A DNA stretch of 64,000 nt from Silene conica (Eukaryota; Streptophyta; Magnoliopsida; Caryophyllales; Caryophyllaceae). Each line of letters begins with the position of its first letter. The first letter of the stretch is position 1. The position numbers and the translations under genes were made by a program. The notes beneath the pieces are model-generated. The model was not told the DNA's origin, made no database searches, and saw only the letters and a list, made by a program, of their open reading frames with translations. This document shows, piece after piece, positions 12,265-22,696 of the stretch. The stretch is from contig CM055319.2 in the NCBI GenBank assembly GCA_029255685.2, positions 39,628,530 through 39,692,529 on the forward strand. Reading direction: 5' to 3'.

Positions 12265-14019
12265 TGTTGTGCCCAAACCTCCCCTCTTCGACGTTTGGTT
12301 TGGGGAGGTACATTTGTCTTGTAATTCACTGATTGTTGTTTCTTTGTTTTTCCTTTAGTTTTCTTCTCTTTCTTCTTTTGTTTGTCTATACCTATCCCCA
12401 TCCTTCTACGGTGGATTTATGCTGATGAGCACAATGGGGGCATTGTGCGTTTTGGTTTGGGGAGGGTATATGCATCCTTCTGTTGAGTCTGCATTTGTTT
12501 AGGTTTCTTTTGTCTTTTTCCTTTTGTTGTGTTTGCATCTGTATTTCATCTTTTTCTGTCGCACGTTTACTGCATTTCAGTTACTTTTTCTCCTTTCAGT
12601 TTTTCAGTTACTTTTTCTCCTTTTTCTGCATACGTACCAAAAATTCAAAAAAAATGCACGTTTCCTTTAGCATATAGGTCGAGTCGGAACGGACGGATAC
12701 GGTGATGATTATGCCTCACATTTCGCTTAATGCCTTGCCTTGCACTTTCAAAAAATTTTCAAGCTAGTCTTTTGCATTGTATACGACTTTCTGTTGATTT
12801 TATGCTAAATTATTAGACTTGACTCTCTTTTTGGCAAGCTACTTCATATTCTAAGTTCTAGAGCTTAATAAATCGGTGACATTCATGACCGATTTCATTT
12901 AGGGTTGAGAGTAGTTTCTCCTCCTAAGGCATGTCACATAAACTTGCATAAGCATGAACTTTGTCTACTTGATACCTATATGCATTCGGGTTTGTGGTTT
13001 GTTGACACATGTGGTAGAGGTTTCCCTTTCCTTGTTTAACCCATAACCCTCACATAGCCAAATTGCCTCTTTTATCCCATATACTACATCCTAAATTTGC
13101 TTACCCTAGCCGAGCTAGTAACATGGTATGCTGGGACTGTTTTGACCATCTTTTGGCTATTATGCTTCATTGAAGAATTTTTTGTGTGGGAATGATGAAA
13201 AAGGAAAAATAAAAGAAGGTGAAAAAAATTTAAAGTTCAGAAAAGAAAAAAGAAAGAAAGAAAAGAAAGGACTCAATGAAAAAAAAAAAAAAAAAAAAAA
13301 AAAAAACAACAGAAGCTGCTCGTTACCAGAGGTGGTCGGCCGACTGACATACATGGTCGGTCGACCACGAACACTGAACAGGAGCCCTCTTGAGTTGAAA
13401 GAAGAAACTTATGAAAAGAAAGAAAAGAAGAGATGAGGAGTTGTGACAGTATGTTCACGATTTTTGAGCATTGGTTTGTTTTGTAAAGAAAAATGGAAGT
13501 GTTTTTGTAGTTGGTTTGACGGTTGTTAGCTCGGTTTAACCCCTCTTTCCATAATTCAACCCTTTCTTGCCTTTAGCCTCACAATCTCAAATCGCCTCGG
13601 CATGTGTAATGGTCATATTACAGTGTTGGAATGCATGTGTACGGTTATAGAGACTTTGTTCATGTTAGATTGCAGGCATGTTCTTATGGGTCGTAGATAG
13701 GTAAGAGTCTATATTCTTGTTTATCTTCTTGTCTTTCACATATATATCACCCTTTGCTTGTTTGAGTGATGGAGCGACCCGTGAGAGTTCAATCTGAATG
13801 AGTCTTGCAAGGTCGAAAGTTTAACATTTTATCCCAACATGTTTAATTCGTTTGCATTTGGCAATAAGCTTGATTTTCTTTGAAAGTTGCATTAAAATGG
13901 TTAGGCATGGCGTTGTGTTTGGTTCTGAGCATGAAATCCGTTCCAAGTAGAAGTTTTTCTTTTTTTAATTGAGTCTTAGTGCTTGCTTGAAGACAAGCAA
14001 GGTTTGGTTTGGGGAGATT
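12265..14019 (+). other. Athila 3' untranslated region with poly(A) run, one dyad pair and polypurine tract
   Basis: This is non-coding. It contains pyrimidine-rich DNA, a 28-base A run at 13279-13306, one more dyad pair (13334/13355), and, just before the 3' LTR, a purine/T tract ending GGGGAGATT (about 14001-14019). That tract is the likely start of plus-strand DNA synthesis. No other gene is seen. Confidence 0.75.
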
Positions 14020-14940
14020 TGATACGTGCATTTACTATACATTTTATTTATAGTTTCAGCACGTATTTCTATGCATATTTATAGCTTTTAGTTACTATTC
14101 CTCCCGAAACGGTTTACTTTGGCATTTCTATGTTTTAAATGTAGGAACAAGCGGAAGTGAGCAAAATCAAGCTTTAACCGTCCTCCGGAAGCCATCCTAA
14201 GGGAATGCACGAAGCAAGGATCCAAACTTGTAGCCTAGAGATGCGTGCAAGCTAATTAGAGGCTGGAATACACAGGAAATGGTCGACCGACCAACCTAAC
14301 TGGTCGACCGACCAGTGCACAGTTCCAGAAGGCCTGACTACAGCTTTACTGGTCGACCGACCACTATGCCCGGTCGGTCGACTAGCTCACGGGTTCCGCT
14401 GTTTTGTTTCGGTTTTATTTCTTTTAATCTTGTAATTAGAAGACTATTAAGAAGAGCTCGAGAGTTCTAATTAGCAAGAAACACATTAGTCTTAGGGAGA
14501 AGAACTCCAATTTTCAGATTCGCTCTTATTTCCGATTCGTTTGTAAGCTTATGCAATTAATTCCTCTTGTTATTCAAATTCCTTGTTCCTTGATGTTATT
14601 GTCATTTAATTTTATGTTTTACCCTCTTGACACTACTACAAAATGTCAAATAGACATCAGTTAATAGGCGTCAGATTTTTAAAAAAACTGATGCATATAT
14701 ATATACATCAGTTATTTCGAAAAATCTGATGTCTATTAATTTATATAGACATCTGATTTTACAATAACCTATGCATATTTAATATGTAATTTTTAATTCA
14801 TATTATATACATCGGATTTATAAAACCCATGTATAACTAACCAAAATTATTGGCCTGGTAGCCTTAGTAATGTAGTGGCGCGGTATGCATTATTAGTAAA
14901 TATTCATATTTTACATTATTATTTCCTATCCCCAAATTAA

Positions 14941-15112
14941 TTGCAATCCCTAGCTCTAGCTTCTTCTTCGTCCCAACACAATCGTGAACTTACAGTACTA
15001 TACAACTTCCTTCGTCATCTCGACCATCGTCGTCAACAACTCGCCGGCTTCATCTCATCCTTCAGAGACGCTCCTCGCTCGGCTTCTCATATCTCGGTTG
15101 CTCCATTATCGG
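14941..15112 (+). pseudogene. Possible captured 5' exon in the CACTA element
   Basis: This segment is GC-richer than the AT-rich ends of the transposon. It is codon-like and open in two frames, reading for example SLALASSSSQHNREL in one. It is followed by GGTACATG at 15111, which could be a splice donor. Position and composition fit a first exon (untranslated leader plus organelle-targeting peptide) of the gene whose next exon is at 15880. I cannot identify it by similarity. Confidence 0.3.
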
Positions 15113-15879
15113 TACATGTTAACTATTCTATATGGTACTTATCTTAATTTGGGATTTTTTCTGATTGGGTTTTGATTTGTATTTCAATTTTCAGTTGTGA
15201 CATTCAATTATTTCATTCATATTGCTTAGTTTTATTCAATTTTTTCTGATTGAGTTTAATAGTATTGGATTGGTGCTTGGATATACGATTTTCTGATTGA
15301 GTTTAATAGGAATAGAAATTAACACCTCTGTGAGCAAACAAAGCTTAGAATTAGAAAGGGGCGAATTAGAAATTAGCAGCTCTGTGAGCATTCACGCCCA
15401 ACCTCTTAATATGGCTTTTCATTACTTATCTTATATATGTAGATATATCGAATTAAGTCAAGTCGCAAACAAAGCTTAGAATAATTAGAACCCCTGTCCT
15501 TTTTATCTTAAGTCGGCAATATTCTCGCCAACACACAAGCTATGTCTGTCTACTTCGCCCCTTTCTTTGGCCAGTAGGATCTATTTAGGACTTAGCAAAC
15601 CGTCTTTGAGATGTTTTGGGTGGTACCGGACTAAGGTATACGCCCAGTAAAGCTTCGTCTCGTAAGGTGGTAATATTGCCCTATCTGCTCTCTTGCTTAA
15701 GTCGAACATAACATAAAGAGTCAAAGGCACGAGGTTTGGTTTGGATTATTTAAACTCTAAAATTGCTTCGAAAATACCTAGTTTGTAATTATGATATTGA
15801 AGTTGATTATGTTTCCCATTTATTTGTTTACGGCTTTATTTTTAATGTTTGTGCCGAGTTTTTAATTACTTGTCTTTAG

Positions 15880-15961
15880 GTTTAGGGATCAATAAGGTGC
15901 TGCTTTCAGTATCCAATAAGACTGATTTGGTAACTCTTGCTACTGGATTGGAGAGCCTCGG
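15880..15961 (+). pseudogene. Captured exon of a PURH/ATIC-like gene
   Basis: An 82-bp exon candidate bounded by a good acceptor (TTGTCTTTAG, 15870-15879) and donor (GTGAGT from 15962). In one frame it reads VLLSVSNKTDLVTLATGL followed by ESLG. This resembles the start of the IMP cyclohydrolase domain of the bifunctional purine enzyme AICAR transformylase/IMP cyclohydrolase, whose family word is ALISVSDKT...GLQELGYTIVSTGG. The VSTGG continuation is not next to it, as expected if an intron follows. It lies inside a CACTA element, so it is a transduplicated fragment. It is too short to make an enzyme. Confidence 0.55.
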
Positions 15962-17274
15962 GTGAGTTTTCATATACATATCTCTCTTTTTTTTCGTTAT
16001 GCTTTGCCATGACCATTGTTTAAAGAAGCTCAATTTCTGTATTGGTTATGTTTTCTCACTGGTAATTCAGTTCATCTACTAGGATAATTCCCAAGTTTTG
16101 TTTAGTAAATGAAGTGATCATGTTTAATAATGTAATTTTTTTCCGTTCTTGCATAAATATTGTCTTAAAAGATTTGTACTTGTATCTATGTGACTGTTTG
16201 AGCTTTCTTATTCCTTATTGGGCTATGCTTTTGCTTCCTCACTTTAAGTTGGTGCTATTTTTATTAGTCAGTGAGTTGTTTCATATTAAATTTGTCTGAT
16301 CTTTAATACCTTTCCTGATGACACATTTAGGATCATTTAGTGTAAAAGGAGGGTTATAAACATTTTTGTACAATATAATGTTTCCCGTTGATGCCTGGTG
16401 CTGCTGCTCAGGTCAGCATGCATAGTATCCTGTAGCGTAGAGCTCCGTTTGAAAACAAGGTTATACACTTTAGCAGTAGGTTTTGGTCTAAGCATTTACC
16501 AGAATATTTATATGAATGAAAGAGGCAAAATAATGTTATTTGGTGGTGTGATTAATCCACTTTTTGGGATTCATTGTTGGGTTTTGCCCTCTTCAGTTAT
16601 CCTGTTTAGTTGTTAGAGTTGAATGTTTGATTCAGACTGTTCAAAAATATTAGTGATCTTGAATTACTGGGGCGGATGAATGAATCGTTACCTTCAATTA
16701 TGTTATCTCGCATGTTGTTCTTCAAATTCGTTAGTATTACTTTTATAATTATGCATAGCTAATTCTCATGATTGGGAATTAGGGGAACCATGGCGAAATT
16801 TAGGTTTTTAATGATATTATGATTTTTGTACCAATCCCCATTATTGTTGGTGAATTAATTCTTTTAGATTGAAAGATTGTTAGAATTAGTTTAACAACAA
16901 TTTTGGGATTGCCCTATGAATGAAAGTTTAGTGCTTTACTAGGAACCCTAAGACCGTAAGGATTGGGTAAAATATTGACCTAAAGGTTTATTCTTTGTTC
17001 CTTGGGATTGTGTTATTTGGTTACTTACCCTAGCCATGGGGAACCGATGTTCCTAATCATCTCTTCTCTTTTGTTAGCATCCTTGTTTATTTTGTTGTCT
17101 TAGTCGTTAGTTTCAACCATCAATCAAAACCCCCCTTTTGTTACTTCAATAGACTCTAAATTCACAAGCATAACTAACCTTGTCTCCTTGTGGTTCGACC
17201 CTTGACTTACTCTATCTAGTTTAAGCTGAGGTTTTATAAATCTTATCTTTGGCACCCCACAACGACGGGTGTCA

Positions 17275-17716
17275 CCAGCATCGCATCATCAAAACCCATT
17301 TCCCCGACATAGCTCAGCAACTGGATAAACTTCCGATAATAGACTTCATATAGAATCCTCTTGAACGCGATCCAGGCCACATAATCGGTCCCATCCTCTC
17401 TAGCTGCTTCACGAATTTCCCCTTTGTTTCCGGTCCACCAGTCCCCGGCCATACCCCGAAGATAGTGGGTTGCTTAGTCAACCCTCAGTTCTTCAGGGCA
17501 GTCCACCAGTTTGAACAAGTTACTAAATTCCCGGCACCATGCTCCTAACAAGTGAGGTTCCCCCTCCCCAGTGAATTGGGTAAGGTTATGCCTCGCAATG
17601 ATAGTGCTCATCTTCGCGGAATCCATGCGTTTGGCCTTTAGGGCCTCATTCTCAGCTATCAAACGATCTAATACCTCTTGAGTGATGTTAGCGACATTAT
17701 TTCTTCTCGGAGGCAT
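17275..17716 (-). pseudogene. Element C gag, N-terminal part
   Basis: The N-terminal half of the split gag on the minus strand. The likely start codon is the complement of 17714-17716, giving MPPRRNN. This is followed by a coiled-coil-like stretch (LDRLIAENEALKAKRM) and then the capsid-type WCREFSNLFKL segment. The MPPRR start is very common in Tekay/Del Gag proteins. The piece meets the Athila 3' LTR at 17274 through the CCAGC duplication. Confidence 0.8.
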
Positions 17717-18263
17717 CACTATAATACAACAGAAAAGAAATGACTCCTGGCTCAAGTGGGCACTCACTTGGATTAGGGCTATATAAGCATCAGAGTTCAT
17801 AAACAACTAACATAGCTGAGTAATACTTATCTATAACATGGCTCAGGGATCACATAACCGCATATCGCTAGACATGAAAAAAATTTCTGATATGCTTCAA
17901 ATCACTTCATGCATCAATAATATCATACATCTTATGTATTCACACGTACGAAATCCCTTCATACACATACCCTTACTGGCTTGTTCAGGTCATTCACATA
18001 TAAGAAGAGTTCTTATAACACTCTTATCACAATTCACCATTACTTCATCTCTTCCTATTCTACCCGTTTTCTCTCGTATGCACTCTGGATTCTCGGGTAA
18101 AACTGAGAGGGCCAATGGTTCGGTGTGAGGGGGGCCCAGACTCATACTTTTCCTTTAATGTGCTCCTAACAGTCCTATCTTGGGGTTCATTTTATTTAGA
18201 CTCATCCTACATTCATTGGGTTCATTAGGTTAGGCATGAGGATCGTTCGCTCTGATAGCACTT
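17717..18263 (-). other. Element C untranslated leader and primer-binding site
   Basis: The non-coding leader between gag and the 5' LTR, on the minus strand. The primer-binding site lies next to the LTR, as the complement of about 18248-18260, and resembles the initiator-Met TGGTATCAGAGC. The part at about 18090-18263 is clearly related to 26500-26671, the leader of element A. Elements C and A are therefore members of one chromovirus family. Confidence 0.75.
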
Positions 18264-18599
18264 TGTAACACCCCCATTTATTTAAGGGTCTGAACTAGGA
18301 CTCCCCAGATAAATAAGGGTGTCACCATCTCGGTTTCCCGAGGCAGTAGATACAAAGGAAAGAACACCGTACTTTATTATTAATTGTTAAACTTAAAAAC
18401 AAGTTCTTACAACTATCTTCAAAACTGTCTTATAAGATAAAGTACAACTCATAACAAAATGACTATGGTGATCTAGACTCTAGTCTGGTCCGGATCCAAG
18501 CTCTCCCTTCCCTTTTAGCTCACATAGTCTCAAGCACCTGTCAATCTGCTCCCCAATAAATTGGTTCATCACAGGTGATCACGAATACACAGGGTCAAC

Positions 18600-18792
18600 T
18601 GTAACACCCTATCTGATTATGAGGTTGAAATTGAGATGTGTGGAGATTTGTCCCACATCGGTAGATTGAGAGGCTTGTGATATGTTTATAATAGCTTCCA
18701 CCCACCACGATCATAACACAACCCCAATAAGATGGGATGTGTACCTTTGGGCCAAATACTTGTCCTCACTTAAGCCCAAAAGCACAAGACCC
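18600..18792 (+). repeat. TRIM-type LTR (LTR-B) with its inner segment inverted
   Basis: The first part (TGTAACACCCTATCTG through the CCACCCACCAC word near 18700) matches LTR-B copies elsewhere (40461-40683; complement of 26672-26894). The second part is the reverse complement of the usual inner segment. The normal LTR-B carries CCACCCACCAC and GTGGTGGGTGG as inverted arms around that segment, so a flip between the arms would give this arrangement. The outer right end of the LTR is absent. The insert sits in the element C LTR between GGTCAAC and CACAAGGTTGAG. Confidence 0.75.
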
Positions 18793-18842
18793 ACAAGGTT
18801 GAGTAGAGGAAACATAAGCAGTCAAAGCATTACTATAGTCAA

Positions 18843-19030
18843 TCATCTCCACTCCGAATCACAAGATCCAATATTCTCCACACCGTATCACAAGACCCAT
18901 TATCTCCGCACCAAATCACAAGACCCATTATCTCCACACCAATCACAAGACCCATTATCTCCACACCAATCACAAGACCCATTATCTCCGCTCCATATCA
19001 CAAGACCCAGTAATCACCACACCGTATCGT
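18843..19030. repeat. Tandem repeat, about 26-28 bp unit, in the element C LTR
   Basis: About seven imperfect head-to-tail units built around ATCTCC(A/G)CACC and ATCACAAGACCCATT. Units near 18920-18990 are almost identical, and the outer ones are more diverged. No coding meaning is seen. Confidence 0.85.
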
Positions 19031-19454
19031 ATCACAAAAATATTTAGTCAATTAAACACAATATAACACCATTCATACATAATTAACATCAGATAATTTT
19101 CAGACTACTCATCACCATGCATACAGTATTCCCCTACCTCGAATTGCAGAAGCACAGTCAATCACAAGCTTGCTAGAAGTGTTCCACGCAAAAACCGTTA
19201 CCTAAACATGTACACGTAACGAGTTAATAAACTTCCCGAATCCCCTTAAGTCAACTTACACTTACTATAAGTAGTAACCTTCTATAAGTGGAAAGTTTCC
19301 AAAAATGGAAACTTTCCCGAAGTAGAAACTTTCCTAAAATATTAACTTCCCGACTCGTAAACATAACAAATTACCCCCTTTAACATAATGAACACCATTA
19401 ACATATATAATTATTATTAAGAACTACTACATATATGATAATAAGACCTTATTA

Positions 19455-19455
19455 A

Positions 19456-19493
<38 letters not shown>
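19455..19493. repeat. AAT trinucleotide microsatellite
   Basis: An uninterrupted (AAT)n run of about 13 units inside the element C LTR, in an AT-rich context. Confidence 0.95.
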
Positions 19494-20726
19494 GAGGTAA
19501 TAATAAAACATCTTATGATAACAATAATAATGATAAAGAAAATAATAAAACAAACACTACACTACCATACCCGACGCACGACTCACGACACTACTACCCC
19601 CACATCTCCGCCGCAACACCACCACAGCCACCAACAACCGCCAGCCAGTGAACCAAGAACTACCAACCATCCCGGTGACCACCAGCAGTCTGGTCGTCTG
19701 CCACCGGCGAGGTGAACCAGACCTCTAAACCGGCCAGGTCTCTCGCCCTCCACACGACGAGCCTGCTTTGACAGCCTTGTCGACGACCGATCAGACCAAG
19801 CCACCACCCTAGACCGCTACCCAACACACCCCCTGACACTGGACTCTCAACCACGGTGGTACCACCGCGTCGACCTCTCCCGAGTCAACGGTGGTACCAC
19901 CCCTAAATCACCACAGTACCCGTATAAATAACACCCTGAAACGAAACAGTGAAACGAATCTCCCCCTTTGACACCGCATTCGCCACCTGAACCCGTCATA
20001 ACGACCACCGCAACACTCCCCCGACCACCACTTGTTCCTCCATCCCAACTACCATCAAACACGAGAAATAGGGAAGCGTCGACACTAAGAAAAACAGTAC
20101 CTGGTCAGAATCGGTTTTTAATAACAATAATGAAATCCAGTGACAGGCGGCTGAAAACCGCCTTGCCTGGCGTTACACAGTGGTTGACATAAGTACGACA
20201 AGGATCAGACACGACTCAAATCCCATAGATCATTTTACACGAAAAATTAGCCACAGCAACATCATAACACGACTTAGACTCATAGACAAAAACGCAGATG
20301 TGAACAACAAAAGAAACAACGTGTTTACATACCTACTTCTCGAGCGTTTCGACCACCCCTAGCCTGCCTTAAAGTCACCGTGAGAACTTCCTACATACTC
20401 TTTGTTGTGACGGCTGTGGATGTGTGGTGTTTGAATGAGGATTGGGGTAGTTTTTAGGTTTAGGATAGGTGTTTAAAGGTGACGGCAGTAGGTGGTATTT
20501 GGTAGGGTTTGTAGATGTTTGAGGAAAACACCCCCGTGGGCTCGTATGGTGGCACACCTATCGAGGCCCATACCAACGTGCCAAGGTCCCGGGATCAAAC
20601 CCCCATGACAACATAAAAATTAACTACTTGATTAAATACTTATAGCATACTAAAATCGTAAAAACAACTATCGACACAACAAGCAAACTTAATTATCGCA
20701 GCTATATTCTGAGGCATTACATATAT

Positions 20727-21183
20727 ATATGCTTCACATGTTATAAACGTTGGAGTATGTTGGATGCTTTATGTGTTACGCGTCGCTAACAAAAGGTGGC
20801 TAGGAGAACTATAGTCACTCCCCATTGATATTGGCGTACATGTTTTCATGTATGTAGGTACATGACAGGTTGGTGGCTGATGGGTTACATTGGAGGCTAG
20901 CGAGCGATGATCCGTTCATCATTGACTTACCTTTCATATCGTGTAGCTAGACCTAGTCATTTTGGTTTTCACACTTGAGTGCCTGTAGGGATGTGCCATC
21001 CCAGGCTGTTTTGTATTTATACTTATGTTACTTAGACATATACTTATCTATGTTTTGGTTTATATCAGTTTGTACATTTTCGTTTTAATTCACCTCGTTT
21101 TTCATGCATGTTAAAGTTTAAATTCCGCGTAAATTTTGGCATGTTTGTATGTTTTATTTTCCGCTGCGACGAGGGGTTCTGCA
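20727..21183 (+). repeat. 3' part of an LTR related to the 43.3-44.9 kb repeat
   Basis: It shares long words with 43930-44882: GGCTAGGAGAAC, AGTCACTCCCCA, GGCGTACATGTT, GCGATGATCC, GCCTGTAGGGAT, AATTCACCTCGT, AATTCCGCG and a CCGCT...GACG..GTT end. The complement of the same words occurs in the Tekay LTRs at 45625-45710 and 53122-53207. It is an old LTR fragment in plus orientation, ending near TTCTGCA at 21183. No coding potential. Confidence 0.7.
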
Positions 21184-22016
21184 GGGTTGGTCATTATTAA
21201 GCATCCTACAAGTCTCCCTTCGGTCTCATTGTAAGATATTGCGATTGACGAGCAAAAACAAGTCTGATCATACACGAAGTCGGTCGACCGACCCGCTAAC
21301 CAGGTCGATCGACCAACCACCTAAGTCGACCGACCAGAGAAGCCAGTCGATCGACCAAAGTCTGCTACGGGTTGCCCTAAACTACATCATCTACGCTATA
21401 ACTCGCCTACATCCTAACATAAGGGGTTTAGCTATGCATAATGAAAATGAAAACAGTAATTAAAACGAGAATAACAATAAACGACATGATTAAGACGATT
21501 AACGATAGAGCAAACAAAACAAGAATGAAGGTTTACGGATTCCAACTAACCGATTACTAATTCTAAGAAACTGAAATTAAACTTAAATAACGATTAGGAA
21601 GTACCGTAACACAAAGGCAGAAGGTAAGAACAGAATTTCAACTTTATTGAAACAGTGCGTGGAACAGAAAGTTTGTATACTAATTCTAAAACTAAATAAT
21701 GATTAATACTAAGTAAACAAAAGCTTAGGGTAGAAGTTTATAAACTCAATGTTTACTACAAAGGAGGTGATTGGCTTTCATAAGAATATGTCGAAGTCTT
21801 CTTAAAACCTAATCACGCTTTATGGGCTTTAATGTCTTTTGTTAATCTTCCGGAAAAGGCCCTCTGGTCGACCGACCGTTGGTTCTGGTTGATCGACTAG
21901 ATGTCGGGTTATTTCAAGCTTCTGATCTTTTAAATTTGATTTCTGAAATCTCGCTCATCAGCTACCTAGGTCGACCGGCCATAGTAGGTGGTCGATCGAC
22001 CAAATATCAGGTACAG
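21184..22016. repeat. Old LTR-type repeat with a tetrad and two pairs of GGTCG-NN-CGACC
   Basis: A non-coding, AT-rich stretch. The dyad motif occurs four times in a row (starts 21282, 21303, 21324, 21345) and in two more pairs (21866/21887 and 21969/21990), all offset by 21 bp. The same sequence resumes on the other side of the LINE at 42131 and runs to an end CACGCATCA at 42605. That looks like the complement of an Athila/Tat-type LTR start (TGATGCGTG). Confidence 0.6.
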
Positions 22017-22032
22017 TAATGCATTCTGACGA
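22017..22032. repeat. Left target-site duplication of the LINE
   Basis: TAATGCATTCTGACGA, 16 bp, repeated exactly at 42115-42130 after the poly(A) tail. It marks the insertion site of the LINE. Confidence 0.95.
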
Positions 22033-22696
22033 TAAGGCTCCGTGGCCAGATGGGTTTACCAGTCAATTCTTTAAAGCTAGCTGGGAGCATATAGAGGGAG
22101 ATGTTTGTGCTGCAATACATGAATTCTTTCAATCTGGCAGTCTGCTCAAACAACTGAATGCCACAAATGTTACTCTCATCCCAAAGGTAAGCAACCCACA
22201 ATCAGTCACTCAATTCAGGCCTATCTCTTGTTGCAACATTGTCTATAAGATCATATCTAAACTGCTATGCGCTAGATTGGCAATGGTCCCTGATGTTATA
22301 TCTCCTACTCAAGGGGGCTTTATTCAAGGTCGCAGTATTTTGGAGAATATGCTAATCTGTCAGGATATTATAAGATTGTATGGCAGGAGGTCTGTATCTC
22401 CTAGATGTTTATTCAAAATTGACCTTCAGAAGGCCTATGACTCTGTGGAATGGTCCTTCTTAGAGCAGATCATGCAGGCTCTCAAATTCAATCCTATTTT
22501 CATGCAACTCATCATGGAATGTGTAACTACTGCATCCTACTCACTATGCTTAAATGGAGATACTTTTGGATATTTCAGAAGCAAAAGAGGACTAAGGCAG
22601 GGGGACCCTCTCTCACCTCTGTTATTTACTATCTGTATGGAGTACTTAACTAGACTATTAAGCCATACTACTCAAACCATGGGTTTTAAGTACCAT
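22033..22696 (+). pseudogene. L1-type LINE, left part: reverse transcriptase
   Basis: The RT of a plant L1 LINE, read with motifs KAPWPDGFTSQFFK, VTLIPKVSNP, FRPISCCNIVYKIISKLL, QGGFIQGRSI, FKIDLQKAYDSVEWSFL and RGLRQGDPLSPLLF. The element is 5'-truncated just before the PDGF block, because the target duplication ends at 22032. An ATG upstream lies in the duplication and is not a real start. At 22696 the reading stops where an 18-kb LTR composite entered (duplication ACCAT, 22692-22696). It continues in the same frame at 40689 after the second ACCAT copy. Confidence 0.95.

Larger units (their letters stand above)
14631..16680 (+). mobile_element. CACTA (En/Spm) DNA transposon carrying a host gene fragment, 3' terminus lost
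   Basis: It starts CACTACTACAAAA, the classic CACTA terminal motif. Clustered subterminal words ACATCAG / CTGATGT follow at 14646-14830 in both directions. The 3-bp duplication TGA (14628-14630 and 16681-16683) flanks it in the Athila LTR. The right end (GGGGCGGATGAA) shows no inverted copy of the terminal motif, so this end is truncated or atypical. No transposase is seen. The interior looks like part of a host gene with exons and introns, including a PURH-like exon at 15880-15961. It is younger than the Athila insertion. Confidence 0.8.
3182..17274 (+). mobile_element. Athila-lineage Ty3/Gypsy LTR retrotransposon
   Basis: A full-length plus-strand element with two related LTRs (3182-4398 and 14020-17274), the second split by a CACTA insertion. 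It has a tRNA-Asp-type primer site and gag, protease, RT, RNase H and integrase in Athila order. A long 3' region carries an extra ORF. The exact target duplication is CCAGC. Without the nested 2.05-kb insert it is about 12 kb. By eye the LTRs differ at roughly 2.5-3% of sites, suggesting an age of about one to a few million years under commonly used plant rates. It is a broken fossil with about half a dozen or more breaks in the coding parts. It carries 24 copies of a paired GGTCG-NN-CGACC motif. Confidence 0.95.
14020..17274 (+). repeat. Athila 3' LTR, split by a CACTA element
   Basis: LTR parts at 14020-14630 and 16681-17274 together correspond to the 1217-bp 5' LTR. They are separated by the CACTA insertion at 14631-16680. 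Four dyad sites are present (14281/14302 and 14351/14372), at the same places as in the 5' LTR. The end GGGTGTCA is followed by the CCAGC duplication. Confidence 0.92.
1..20721 (-). mobile_element. Ty3/Gypsy chromovirus (element C), partial, host of a nested Athila
   Basis: A minus-strand LTR retrotransposon of the Tekay/Del-like chromovirus type. Its pol lies at the left, its gag is split, and its 5' LTR lies at 18264-20721. The 3' end and 3' LTR lie beyond the left edge of the window. An Athila element was inserted at 3182-17274, and the 5-bp duplication CCAGC (3177-3181 and 17275-17279) shows where gag was cut. It is a broken fossil with several breaks. It is older than the Athila it contains, whose LTRs already differ by about 2.5-3%. 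The base after its outer LTR end starts TATAT (20722-20726), the expected right-hand target duplication, but the partner is not visible. Confidence 0.9.
18264..20721 (-). repeat. Element C 5' LTR (about 2.46 kb including an insertion)
   Basis: On the plus strand the LTR begins TGTAACACCCCC and ends GCATTACA, giving TG...CA ends. Its first part is similar to the LTR of element A (22697 onward, same order of words) but clearly diverged. It contains a rearranged 0.2-kb TRIM-like LTR (18600-18792), a short tandem repeat (18843-19030) and an AAT microsatellite (19455-19493). The remaining GC-richer part (19560-20560) has only chance open frames. Confidence 0.8.

Noticed and set aside
13279-13306. 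28-base A run as a LINE or SINE tail
   Set aside because: It lies in the continuous 3' region of the Athila element, with no target duplication or element body next to it.
19583-20192. Proline/threonine- or glycine-rich ORFs in the element C LTR
   Set aside because: They are overlapping open frames on both strands of a locally GC-rich LTR segment, which is expected by composition and not a sign of coding.
22019-22030. ATG start for the LINE reverse transcriptase
   Set aside because: This ATG belongs to the target-site duplication. The LINE is 5'-truncated, so no native start is present.
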